This document shows, piece after piece, positions 33,908 to 44,374 of a stretch of 64,000 nucleotides of DNA. A program made the translations under genes and the position numbers. Numbering within the stretch: the first letter of the stretch is position 1; each line of letters opens with the position of its first letter. The notes beneath the pieces are model-generated. The model was not told where the DNA came from, did not search any database, and saw nothing but the letters and a program-made list of their open reading frames with translations. Source of the stretch: Persicimonas caeni (GTDB lineage Bacteria > Myxococcota_A > Bradymonadia > Bradymonadales > Bradymonadaceae); contig NZ_CP041186.1 in assembly GCF_006517175.1 (NCBI RefSeq), positions 3,003,001-3,067,000 of the forward strand. The letters run 5' to 3'.

Positions 33908-33979
33908 CAGGCACGAATAAATCGGGCGCTTCGCTTGTACTTGTGGGGGCGGACGATTAATAAGAGACGCCGTTGTTGT

Positions 33980-34034
33980 TCGGTGCGAGGGCATCCCTGC
34001 CCTCGTCAACCAGGGCAAGATGCCCTGGCACCGA
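33980..34034. repeat. Inverted repeat upstream of prfC
   Basis: TCGGTGC-G-AGGGCATC at 33980-33995 pairs with GATGCCCT-G-GCACCGA at 34019-34034, with an inner CTGCCCT/AGGGCAAG pairing. It ends 33 bp before the prfC start codon, so it could be the end of the kinase transcript or a leader structure. Confidence 0.7.
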
Positions 34035-34067
34035 TAAAATTCGTTCTCGCTTGCCAGAGACGTACTC

Positions 34068-35705
34068 GTGAGCAGCACACCCACCCAAAAACAACTCGAG
34101 CGCGAAGTGGGCCGACGCCGCACCTTCGCCATCATCTCGCACCCCGACGCCGGTAAGACGACCCTTACCGAAAAGCTTCTGCTTTACGGCGGGGCGATCC
34201 ACCTGGCCGGCAGCGTCAAATCGCGCCGAGCGGCCAAGCACGCCGTCAGTGACTGGATGGAGATGGAGCAGGAGCGTGGTATCTCGATCACCTCGAGTGT
34301 GCTGCAGTTTCCGTACGGCAAGAACTCGATCAACCTGCTCGACACCCCCGGCCACGCCGACTTCTCGGAGGACACCTACCGAACGCTGGCGGCCGCAGAC
34401 AGCGCGGTCATGCTCATCGACTGCGCCAAGGGCGTCGAGCCGCAGACCGAGAAGCTCTTCAAGGTCTGCGCGATGCGCAAGCTGCCGGTGTTCACCTTCG
34501 TCAACAAGATGGACCGCTACGGGCGCCAGCCGCTCGAGCTGATGGAGGAGATCGACAACGTGCTGGGCATCCCGGCCGTGCCGATCAACTGGCCCATCGG
34601 CATGGGCAAGGACTTCAAGGGCGTCTACGACCGCCGCGAAGAAAAGGTGATCTTGTTCGACTCGGAGGGCACCCACGGCGAGGCCATCGTCGAGACCGAG
34701 AAGCTCGACCTGGACGATCCCAAGCTCGAGAGCATCCTCGGGCCCAAGCGCTACGAGAAGACCCTCGAGGAGATCGAGCTTCTGGAGATCGCCGGCGAGC
34801 CCTTCGACCTCGAAAAGGTGCGCAACGGCGAGCAGTCGCCGATGTTCTTCGGCAGCGCGATGACCAACTTCGGCGTCCAGCCCTTTTTGGAGGCGTTCAT
34901 CGAGATGGCGCCCTCGCCCGGCGAGGTCAAGGACCCGCCCGTCGAGCCCACGCGGCCCGAATTCTCGGGGTTCGTCTTCAAGATTCAGGCGAATATGAAC
35001 CCCAACCACCGCGACCGCATCGCGTTCGTGCGCATCACCTCCGGCCAATACACCCGCGACATGCACGCCAAGCTGGTGCGCGAGGACCGCGAGCTCAAGC
35101 TCTCCTACCCGCAGCAATTCATGGCGAGCGACCGCGGCACGGTCGACGAGGCCTACGCCGGCGATATCCTCGGTCTGTACGACCCGGGCTACTTCAAGAT
35201 CGGCGACTCCATCTCCAACGGTGACCCGGTCGAGGCCAAGGACATCCCGCGCTTCAGCCCGGAGCACTTCTCGGTGGTCGAACTCAAGGACCCGCTGCGC
35301 CGAAAGCAGCTCGAAAAGGGCCTCGACCAGCTCTCCGAGGAGGGCACCATCCAGGTCTTCCGCCAGCCGCACCTGGGCAACCAGACCATCGTCGGCGCCG
35401 TCGGTATTCTGCAGTTCGAGGTGCTCACCCACCGCCTCGAGCACGAGTACAACGTCAAAGTGCGCCTGCGCAGCTTGCAGTTCAAATACGCGCGCTGGAT
35501 CGAAGGCGAGTTCGACGAAGCCAAATTCGAGCGCCAGGACTACACGATGGTCCTCAAGGACAAGGACGATCTGCCCATCGTCTTGTTCCGCAACGACTGG
35601 GCGCTGAACTTCGTCAAGCAGAACCACCCCGACCTGAAGCTCCTGCCGAACCCTCCGGGCACCCCCGGGCTGGAAGAATTGCACGGTAAGGGCTGGGACT
35701 TCTAA
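34068..35705 (+). CDS. prfC: Peptide chain release factor 3
   Basis: 545 residues, GTG start. Translation GTPase with G1 HPDAGKTTLTEK near 25, switch region RGISITSSV, G3 DTPGHADFS and G4 NKMDR. The length and the RF3-specific C-terminal domains fit (closing sequence LPNPPGTPGLEEL). RF3 removes RF1/RF2 from the ribosome after termination. It stands alone between a kinase and an exporter; hexanucleotide repeats begin a few bases after the stop codon. Confidence 0.97.
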   Translation: MSSTPTQKQLEREVGRRRTFAIISHPDAGKTTLTEKLLLYGGAIHLAGSVKSRRAAKHAVSDWMEMEQERGISITSSVLQFPYGKNSINLLDTPGHADFSEDTYRTLAAADSAVMLIDCAKGVEPQTEKLFKVCAMRKLPVFTFVNKMDRYGRQPLELMEEIDNVLGIPAVPINWPIGMGKDFKGVYDRREEKVILFDSEGTHGEAIVETEKLDLDDPKLESILGPKRYEKTLEEIELLEIAGEPFDLEKVRNGEQSPMFFGSAMTNFGVQPFLEAFIEMAPSPGEVKDPPVEPTRPEFSGFVFKIQANMNPNHRDRIAFVRITSGQYTRDMHAKLVREDRELKLSYPQQFMASDRGTVDEAYAGDILGLYDPGYFKIGDSISNGDPVEAKDIPRFSPEHFSVVELKDPLRRKQLEKGLDQLSEEGTIQVFRQPHLGNQTIVGAVGILQFEVLTHRLEHEYNVKVRLRSLQFKYARWIEGEFDEAKFERQDYTMVLKDKDDLPIVLFRNDWALNFVKQNHPDLKLLPNPPGTPGLEELHGKGWDF

Positions 35706-35708
35706 TAC

Positions 35709-35884
35709 CCCCGCGACCGCGACCGCGACCGCGACCGCGCCCCGCTGTTCCACTGCAGATGTGGTCGATAAGGCAACTACGCTGGAATCGAGCTCATACG
35801 CTCATCCAAGGCAAGTTGCCGTCGTCGAACGCATTGCAGTCTTAACGACGGGGCGCGGGCGCGGACGCGGGCGCGGGCGCGGCT
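35709..35884. repeat. Paired GC-rich hexanucleotide arrays
   Basis: CGCGAC units at 35709-35738 after prfC and GGGCGC or GGACGC units at 35851-35884 just before the next start codon. The second array is close to the reverse complement of the first, so the 175-bp gap can fold back on itself. The DNA between shows no gene. Confidence 0.85.
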
Positions 35885-35893
35885 CGAGACACC

Positions 35894-36802
35894 ATGCCAC
35901 GCCAACTCCCCGCCCCACCCTCCAAGCCGGTCGCCTACGCCCTGTTGATCGTCACGATGATCATCTGGGCGTCGGCCTTCGCCGGCCTGCGCTTTGTGCT
36001 GCGCGAGCTCGACGCGTTTACGCTGACCGTCTTACGCATGCTCATTGCCACCGGCGCGCTCGTCGCCATGGGTCTCATTTTCAAGACCCCTCTGCCCGAA
36101 AAACGCGACCTGCCCGAGATCCTCGGAGCGGGCTTCTTGGGCTTTACGCTCTACCATCTCGCGCTCAACTACGGCCTCGAGTTCGTTACCGCCGGCCAGG
36201 GCTCGTTCATCATCGCCACGATTCCGATCTGGACGAGCATCCTGGCAGCGCGCTTCTTGGGCGAACGGGTCACCATCAAAACCTGGTTGGGCATGGGACT
36301 TGGGCTCTTGGGCGTGGCCTACATGAGCCTCGAGCCGGGCAAGATGAGCATCTCGGGCGGCAGCTTCATCGTGTTGTTCTCTGCGTTGTGCGCCGGCGGT
36401 AACATGGTGCTGCAAAAGCGGCTCTTGAGCCGCTACCGCGCGCTCGACGTGTCGGTCTACGCCACCGTCGTGGGCACCGTCCCCTTGCTCTTCTTGCTGC
36501 CGAGCGGCATCGACGCCATCGCCGAGCTGAGCACCACCGGCTGGCTGGTCACCGCGTACCTGGGCATCGTCCCCATCGCCATCGGCTACTACCTGAGCAC
36601 GCTCGCCATGAACGCGCTGCCGGCCAACCGCACCGCCCAGATGCTCTTGCTGGTACCGCCCATCGCCGCGGTCATCGCCTGGCTGACGATCGGCGAGGAG
36701 CCGGGCACCAAGCTGGTGGTCGGCGGACCGATCATTTTGGCAGGGGTGTTGCTGGGGAATCTGGAGCGCAAGAGGAAACGCGCTCCCAAAACCTCCCAAT
36801 AG
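35894..36802 (+). CDS. EamA/DMT-superfamily exporter
   Basis: 302 residues with ten predicted membrane segments in two EamA repeats of about 140 residues each, the second beginning near GGSFIVLFSALCAGG. Typical motifs are VTMIIWASAFAGLRFVLRE and FLGERVTIKTWLGMGLGLLGV. Such inner-membrane carriers export amino acids or other small metabolites by antiport; the substrate cannot be read from sequence. Its stop codon (TAG in CCCAATAGGCC) already belongs to the first degenerate unit of the 44-bp repeat that follows. Confidence 0.9.
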   Translation: MPRQLPAPPSKPVAYALLIVTMIIWASAFAGLRFVLRELDAFTLTVLRMLIATGALVAMGLIFKTPLPEKRDLPEILGAGFLGFTLYHLALNYGLEFVTAGQGSFIIATIPIWTSILAARFLGERVTIKTWLGMGLGLLGVAYMSLEPGKMSISGGSFIVLFSALCAGGNMVLQKRLLSRYRALDVSVYATVVGTVPLLFLLPSGIDAIAELSTTGWLVTAYLGIVPIAIGYYLSTLAMNALPANRTAQMLLLVPPIAAVIAWLTIGEEPGTKLVVGGPIILAGVLLGNLERKRKRAPKTSQ

Positions 36803-36805
36803 GCC

Positions 36806-37062
36806 AAACGCCAATCTTAATTGCGTAAATAGGCCGGCTCCCACGACGCAAACGTCAATCTTAATTGTGTAAATAGGCCGGCTCCCACGCCCCAAACGTC
36901 AATCTTAATTGCGTAAATAGGCCGGCTCCCACGCCGGTGGTCGAGGTCTCGTACTCTGAACTCGGATCGACAAATCGACGTTACGAATCGACCATCCGTT
37001 CAGAGTGCCCACGTCGTCCACGGGGGTGCGACCCCGCCTATTGAGGCAATTAAGATTGACGT
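36806..37062. repeat. Palindromic element C with three 44-bp direct repeats
   Basis: Three 44-bp units at 36806-36849, 36850-36893 and 36894-36937 carry CAATCTTAATTGCGTAAATA followed by GGCCGGC. An inverted copy lies at 37035-37062 (26 of 28 positions). The centre has ACTCTGAAC (36953-36961) pairing with GTTCAGAGT (36998-37006) and inner TCGA palindromes. The element fills the gap between the convergent exporter and map genes. Confidence 0.9.
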
Positions 37063-37107
37063 TCGCCTTGGCGGGCGTGGTCATTGGTTCGGGGCTTCCT
37101 CACCCCT

Positions 37108-37941
37108 CTAGATCCCACCAATCTCATCAAAATTGATCGCGCAGCCCGGCGAAACCTTTTGCGGGTCGTCGCCTTCGCGGTGGGTCATGACCTCGACGCC
37201 GTCTTCGGTGACGACGACGGTATGCTCGAATTGAGCGGAGAGTTGGCGGTCTTTGGTGACGGCGGTCCAGTCGTCGTCGAGGACTTCGACGGGGTAGTCG
37301 CCCAGGTTGATCATCGGCTCGACGGTGAACGCCATGCCCGGGCGGAAGCGCATGCCGGTGTTGCGCTTGCCGAAGTGGGGGACCTCGGGGGCGCCGTGGA
37401 AGGTGCGCCCGATGCCGTGGCCGATGAAGTCGCGCACCACCGAGAAGCCTTCGGCCTCGGCGTGGGCCTGGATGGCCGCGCCGATGTCGCCGATGCGCTT
37501 GCCGGGGCGGATCTCGTTGATGCCGCGCATCAGACACTGCGCGGTGACCTCGACGAGCTTCTTGGCTTCCTCGTCGACCTCGCCGACGAAGAACGTGGCG
37601 CACGAGTCGCCGTGGAAGCCGTCGACGATGGGGGTGACGTCGACTGAGATGATGTCGCCGTCTTCGAGGACCCGGTCCTTGTTGGGGATGCCGTGGCAGA
37701 CGACCTCGTTGATGCTCGTGCAGATGCTACGCGGGAAGCCCTTGTAGCCGTACGGCGCATGGGTGGCGCCGCGTTTTTCGACCCAGCGCTCGGCCTCGTC
37801 GTTGAGGTCCTGGGTGGAGATGCCCGGCTCGATCATCTCTCCGAGGTGGCAGAGCAGCGTGGCGGCGAATTGGCCCGCCTCGCGCATCTTGGCGATCTCG
37901 TCTTTAGAGAGAAGAGTCAGTTGTCGGCGGCGTCGTCTCAT
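37108..37941 (-). CDS. map: Methionine aminopeptidase, type I
   Basis: 277 residues. Removes the initiator methionine from nascent proteins. The five metal ligands can be placed: two Asp in SVDVTPIVDGFHGDSCATF, His in FIGHGIGRTFH, Glu in AFTVEPMINLG and Glu in QFEHTVVV. The start MRRRRRQL is slightly longer and more basic than usual; the core begins at KDEIAKMREAG. It lies 17 bp downstream of gpsA on the same strand, so the two are probably co-transcribed. Confidence 0.96.
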   Translation of the reverse strand: MRRRRRQLTLLSKDEIAKMREAGQFAATLLCHLGEMIEPGISTQDLNDEAERWVEKRGATHAPYGYKGFPRSICTSINEVVCHGIPNKDRVLEDGDIISVDVTPIVDGFHGDSCATFFVGEVDEEAKKLVEVTAQCLMRGINEIRPGKRIGDIGAAIQAHAEAEGFSVVRDFIGHGIGRTFHGAPEVPHFGKRNTGMRFRPGMAFTVEPMINLGDYPVEVLDDDWTAVTKDRQLSAQFEHTVVVTEDGVEVMTHREGDDPQKVSPGCAINFDEIGGI

Positions 37942-37958
37942 GGGCTGGTTCTTGGTTC

Positions 37959-38969
37959 TTAGTAAAGGCCTTGCAATTCCGGTTTGAGCTCACGGCTCAT
38001 CAGCTCGGTGACCGCATCTTCGGTCGACAGGCCCTCGTATAGAACCTGATAGACTTTCTCGCAAATAGGCATTTCGACGCCCAGCTTCTGGCTGAGGCTG
38101 TGAACACTCTTGGAGGTCTTGACGCCCTCGGCGACCATATTCATGCCGCCGACGATCTCCTCGAGGGAGTGGCCCTGACCCAGCTTGACGCCCACCGAGC
38201 GGTTGCGGCTCAGCCCGCCGGTGCAGGTGAGCACCAGGTCGCCCATGCCCGCCAGCCCGGAGAGCGTCAGGGGGTTGGCGCCGATGCTGACCGCCAGGCG
38301 GCTCATCTCGTGCAGCCCGCGGGTGATCATGCCGGCCCGCGAGTTGAGCCCCAATTCCATGCCGGCGACCGCGCCGGCGGCGATGGCGATGACGTTCTTG
38401 ACTGCCCCGCCAATCTCGACGCCGACCACGTCGGTGGAAGTGTAAGCACGGAACACATCGTTACTAAAGACGCGCTGGACGCGCTCGGCAAGCTTGTGAT
38501 TGTACGAGGCGACGGTCACCGCCGTGGGCTTCTGGGCGGCGACCTCTTTGGCGAAGCTCGGCCCCGACAGGTAGACCAGGTACGGGTGGCAATACTCGGG
38601 GAGCACGTCCTCGAGGATGTCGCTGACGAGCATCTGGGTTTCGTTCTCGATCCCCTTGGTCGCGCTGACGATGGGCGTGGCCGGCGGGATATCGTCGGCC
38701 ACCTGCGAGATGACCTTGCGCAGCACGTGGCTGGGCACCACCGACACGATCATCTCCTTGTCGGCGATCGTCTCCTGGATGTCGTTGGTCGCGCGCAGGT
38801 TGTCAGGCAGTGTGAAGCCGGGAAGGTACTCGGTATTCTCGTGCCCCTCGTTGATCGCGGCAGGCAGCGGCTTCTCGTGGCACCAGACCAATACGTCGTG
38901 ACCGTTTTCAGCCAAGAGCTTGGCCAAGGCCGTACCCCACGATCCGCCTCCAATGACACCAATATTCAT
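37959..38969 (-). CDS. gpsA: Glycerol-3-phosphate dehydrogenase [NAD(P)+]
   Basis: 336 residues. Makes glycerol 3-phosphate from dihydroxyacetone phosphate for phospholipid synthesis. N-terminal Rossmann motif GGGSWGTALAKLLAENGHDV; ATKGIE; YLSGPSFAKEV; catalytic-domain lysine in GGAVKNVIAIAAG; closing region GLSTEDAVTELMSREL. Full family length. It is followed closely by map and preceded, about 125 bp away, by the two cyclic-nucleotide-binding genes. Confidence 0.97.
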   Translation of the reverse strand: MNIGVIGGGSWGTALAKLLAENGHDVLVWCHEKPLPAAINEGHENTEYLPGFTLPDNLRATNDIQETIADKEMIVSVVPSHVLRKVISQVADDIPPATPIVSATKGIENETQMLVSDILEDVLPEYCHPYLVYLSGPSFAKEVAAQKPTAVTVASYNHKLAERVQRVFSNDVFRAYTSTDVVGVEIGGAVKNVIAIAAGAVAGMELGLNSRAGMITRGLHEMSRLAVSIGANPLTLSGLAGMGDLVLTCTGGLSRNRSVGVKLGQGHSLEEIVGGMNMVAEGVKTSKSVHSLSQKLGVEMPICEKVYQVLYEGLSTEDAVTELMSRELKPELQGLY

Positions 38970-39094
38970 GCGTCTACCTCCGGTAGATTAAAGTTATTGC
39001 GTAATCGAGTCATTGAGTGAACTACAACAGCGTAACTACAACCGCGTCACAGCGTAAAGGCACAACCGCACGGCCTCCGCCCTCCCGCGGTCTT

Positions 39095-39616
39095 TCACTC
39101 GATCACTCGGTCACTGCGACTGCGTCGCCGAAGCATGCGCAGCGTCTCGGCCGGATGCCCGAAAACCTCGTGCAGCCGTCGGTTGGCGTCGCGCATCTCG
39201 CCGACGAGATCTTCGGCGATGGCGTCGATGAGGTGGAAGGCCGCCGGGTGCTCGGCTTCGAAGAGCTCCTCGAATTTCTCGCAGGTCAGCCGCAGCACGA
39301 TGCTGCGCTCGAGCGGCGTGCCCGCGCTGCCGTGGGGCCAGGGGTGGACCAGCGACGAGAGGGTGAGCGCGGTCGCCGGTTCGGTGAACTGGTCTTTGCG
39401 CTGGCCGTCGGGCTGGACGCGATACGAGACCTCGACGCGGCCCGACACCAGGATAAACGCGGCGTCCTTGGGCTCGCCGGGCGACCACAGCGCCTGACCA
39501 GGCATGAGAGTAAGCGCCTCGCAGACCTCGACGAGGTCTTCGATCTCGGAGAGCTCCCAGTCGGCGAAGATGCCGCGTCCGGCGAGGGTTTGAGCGTGCG
39601 ATTTCGCGTTTGCCAT
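39095..39616 (-). CDS. Cyclic-nucleotide-binding-fold protein, degenerate
   Basis: 173 residues. A single cNMP-binding beta barrel (about 15-130: IFADWELSEIEDLVEVCEAL...) with no DNA-binding or catalytic domain. The phosphate-binding cassette is not conserved (no GE...L...RSA motif), so it may no longer bind cAMP. It starts 8 bp after the stop codon of the related gene upstream, pointing to an operon and perhaps a heteromeric pair. Confidence 0.75.
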   Translation of the reverse strand: MANAKSHAQTLAGRGIFADWELSEIEDLVEVCEALTLMPGQALWSPGEPKDAAFILVSGRVEVSYRVQPDGQRKDQFTEPATALTLSSLVHPWPHGSAGTPLERSIVLRLTCEKFEELFEAEHPAAFHLIDAIAEDLVGEMRDANRRLHEVFGHPAETLRMLRRRSRSDRVIE

Positions 39617-39624
39617 GGAGGGTC

Positions 39625-40287
39625 CTACGCCTTCTTGAGCCGGCCCAACATCTCGTGGACCTGAGTTTCGAAGCTGTCGAGGTACTGCGCCGGGTCCTCG
39701 AAGACCTCTTCGACGCGCGCATCGGTTTGACGACGCCGCTCGCCCAGAATGCGAGCCAGGCGCAAGATGATTTTGTAGGCCGCCGGACGCTTCTGGGCGC
39801 GCAGCTCGTCGAAGGAGTCGCGGCCGAGCTTGAAGATGGAGGCATCGCCGATGACCTCGACGCTCGCCGAGCGCGGGCCTCCGGCGATCAGCGACATCTC
39901 GCCGACGACCGAGCCGGCGCCGAGCACCGCCAGGACGACGTCTTCGCCGGCCGGGGTGCGCGCGCGGACCTGCAGCTCGCCCGACTCGACGATATACAAC
40001 GCGTCGGCCTCGTCGCCCTGCTGGAACAGCTCTTCGCCGGCGGCGACGTTGAGCTGGTCACAGGCGCCGACGACCTCGCGCACCTCCTCGGGAGCGAGCG
40101 CTTCGAACAGTTCGATCGACCGGAAAACGGTCTCGGCGTCGGGGCTGACCTCAGCGGAGGAGGTCGCCCCGCCCAAGCCCCGCTCGCCCTCGGGCGCCGG
40201 GGGCCGCAGCTTGACCGTCTCGGTCAAATCGGCCGCCCCCTCCTCCATCGAGGCGTCCTGGTTCTTCTTCTCTTCGTTGTCGCTCAT
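39625..40287 (-). CDS. Cyclic-nucleotide-binding protein
   Basis: 220 residues. An acidic, disordered N-terminus of about 50 residues precedes a cNMP-binding domain (about 55-165) with an intact phosphate-binding cassette, GEMSLIAGGPRSASVEV, whose Arg usually contacts the cyclic phosphate. The C-terminal helices (ILRLARILGERRRQTDARVEE) may form a coiled coil. No HTH output is attached, so it is not a CRP-type regulator. The second, degenerate domain protein follows within 8 bp. Confidence 0.82.
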   Translation of the reverse strand: MSDNEEKKNQDASMEEGAADLTETVKLRPPAPEGERGLGGATSSAEVSPDAETVFRSIELFEALAPEEVREVVGACDQLNVAAGEELFQQGDEADALYIVESGELQVRARTPAGEDVVLAVLGAGSVVGEMSLIAGGPRSASVEVIGDASIFKLGRDSFDELRAQKRPAAYKIILRLARILGERRRQTDARVEEVFEDPAQYLDSFETQVHEMLGRLKKA

Positions 40288-40361
40288 CGGGCCTATCCGG
40301 GGTTCACTTCTGTTGCTCGTTCGAGTCTACATTCGGTGGGTTACGGGCGCAATGATGGCGA

Positions 40362-41669
40362 TCAGAAGTCCCCAATGCGCTCCACCAGATCGGGCCGATC
40401 GATAAACGGATTGCGCGAGTTCTGAATCCCCGCCACCGCGCCGTTGCGCTCGCGCTCGGCGGCGTCGACCGGGTCGGCGGTGTGCCACTGGCGAATCGTC
40501 TGCTCCTCGTGGGCCGGGATATCGCCGCCGTACATCACTGCGAAGTAGAACAAGGCGCGCGCCACGTTGCCCTTGTGCTCGTCGCGCGGCTCGAAGCGCA
40601 CCTCACCGGAGCTGTCCTCGCCGAGCTTCGAGCCCCCTTCGGACCACGACACGTTGCTGGTGACATTGCCGAAGAAATTCGCCGAGCGGCGAGAGTTCGC
40701 CGAGGAGTCCGTCGGAAAGAGGTGGTGCAAGTCGGACTTGGCCGGCTCATCGCCCGCGCCGCGGCTCTGCGGCCAGGTGTGCTCGGTGTTGAAGTCTTGG
40801 GTGTAGGCGTCGCCGCTGCTGCTCGTCTGGATGGTCTGGCCGGTGTAGACGCACTCGACGCTGCCGTCGCGGTTGTCCACCGTGGCAAACATGTGGTCGC
40901 GCGCCTCGTCGTAGCCCACGCTGACGTGGCCTTGGTGGTCGGCTCGCAGCGCGTTTTCGAGGTCGGCGTTCGTCAGCCCCTCGTACGGGTCGTTGCCCGC
41001 GTCGGGGTCGCACGCGTTGCCCAGCCCGTCGCCGTCGTCGTCGACCTGCTCGGTATTCGGGGTGGTGATGCAGTTGTCGACCGCGTCCGGGATGCCGTCG
41101 TCGTCCTGGTCGTTCGTGTCGTTACACGGCCCGCTCTTGCACGTCAGCTCGAAGGTAAAGCGCCCATCGACGTCGGCGAAATTCTCCAGGGTGAGCGTAA
41201 ACCGCCCGCCGCTAAAGAACTCCCAGCCTCCGTCGAGCTCGCTCTCGTTATACGGGATATGCGCGTCCACATCGCCCTGCGGGTTGCCCCACACCAACGC
41301 CTGCGCGTCGCCCGGCCGAAAGATCGACACCGACGGGTTCCACGCCGGCTCGCCGTCGATGCGCAGCCAGGCCACGATGCGGTCGCCGTCGTTGGCGATG
41401 AGATCGACGTCGATCTTGCCGCCGGCCGGGATGGTCCCGCCAAACGAGGCTCCCGCGGTGGTGATCTCCGCCGGGATATCATTGGAGGGCGCATCGGGCC
41501 CGACGTCGGGGTCGGGGCTGGTATCCGGGGTGGTCGAGTCGGCCCCGGTCGTGTCCGTGGCGTCGGATTGCTCGACCCCGCTGTCGGTTTTGGAATCCGG
41601 CGCGTCGTCACTGCAGGCAACGGAACCGAGGGCGAGGGCGAGGGCGAGGACATACGAGTGATGCTTCAT
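40362..41669 (-). CDS. Secreted endonuclease I family lipoprotein
   Basis: 435 residues from the ATG at 41669; upstream frame is not supported. Lipoprotein signal with lipobox GSVAC, then a Thr/Asp/Pro stalk. A beta-sandwich region (about 75-190) is followed by a thrombospondin type-3-like calcium motif (DQDDDGIPDAVDNC...VDDDGDGLGNACD) and, from about 215, an endonuclease I domain: NTEHTWPQSRG, KSDLHHLFP, ANFFGN and HKGNVARALFYFAVMYG. These cut nucleic acids outside the cytoplasm, serving nutrition or biofilm DNA breakdown. No clear Shine-Dalgarno sequence. Confidence 0.9.
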   Translation of the reverse strand: MKHHSYVLALALALGSVACSDDAPDSKTDSGVEQSDATDTTGADSTTPDTSPDPDVGPDAPSNDIPAEITTAGASFGGTIPAGGKIDVDLIANDGDRIVAWLRIDGEPAWNPSVSIFRPGDAQALVWGNPQGDVDAHIPYNESELDGGWEFFSGGRFTLTLENFADVDGRFTFELTCKSGPCNDTNDQDDDGIPDAVDNCITTPNTEQVDDDGDGLGNACDPDAGNDPYEGLTNADLENALRADHQGHVSVGYDEARDHMFATVDNRDGSVECVYTGQTIQTSSSGDAYTQDFNTEHTWPQSRGAGDEPAKSDLHHLFPTDSSANSRRSANFFGNVTSNVSWSEGGSKLGEDSSGEVRFEPRDEHKGNVARALFYFAVMYGGDIPAHEEQTIRQWHTADPVDAAERERNGAVAGIQNSRNPFIDRPDLVERIGDF

Positions 41670-44206
<2,537 letters not shown>

Positions 44207-44226
44207 GCGTGATGACTGGAGATATG

Positions 44227-44254
44227 AAGGCGCCTCGAAGAGTCGGGGCGCCTT
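44227..44254 (+). terminator. Hairpin terminator after katG
   Basis: AAGGCGCC (44227-44234) pairs with GGCGCCTT (44247-44254) across a 12-nt loop, 21 bp after the katG stop codon. The T-tract is short. Confidence 0.7.
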
Positions 44255-44271
44255 CTACATAGGCACCTAAA

Positions 44272-44345
44272 GACATAGGGGCTGTGAGTCGCCACTCCTT
44301 CTCGACTCGCAGCCCCTATGTCCTTAATTGCTTATTTAGCGGGCG
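44272..44345. repeat. Palindromic element K
   Basis: Arms 44272-44291 and 44303-44322 pair over 20 bp with one G.T wobble (GACATAGGGGCTGTGAGTCG). The right end runs on as CTTAATTGCTTATTTAGCGG, matching the tip of element C (CTTAATTGCGTAAATAGG), then CTCACCTGCAAGGCC, matching the flank of copy A (CTCATCTGCAAGGCC). It lies between the convergent katG and kamD genes. Confidence 0.85.
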
Positions 44346-44374
44346 TTTCTCACCTGCAAGGCCTCCGTTGCCCC

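Noticed and set aside
31658-34135. 825-codon minus-strand frame
   Set aside because: Shadow of the second Ser/Thr kinase gene; no recognisable motif.
33957-35753. 598-codon minus-strand frame
   Set aside because: Shadow of prfC; composition-driven.
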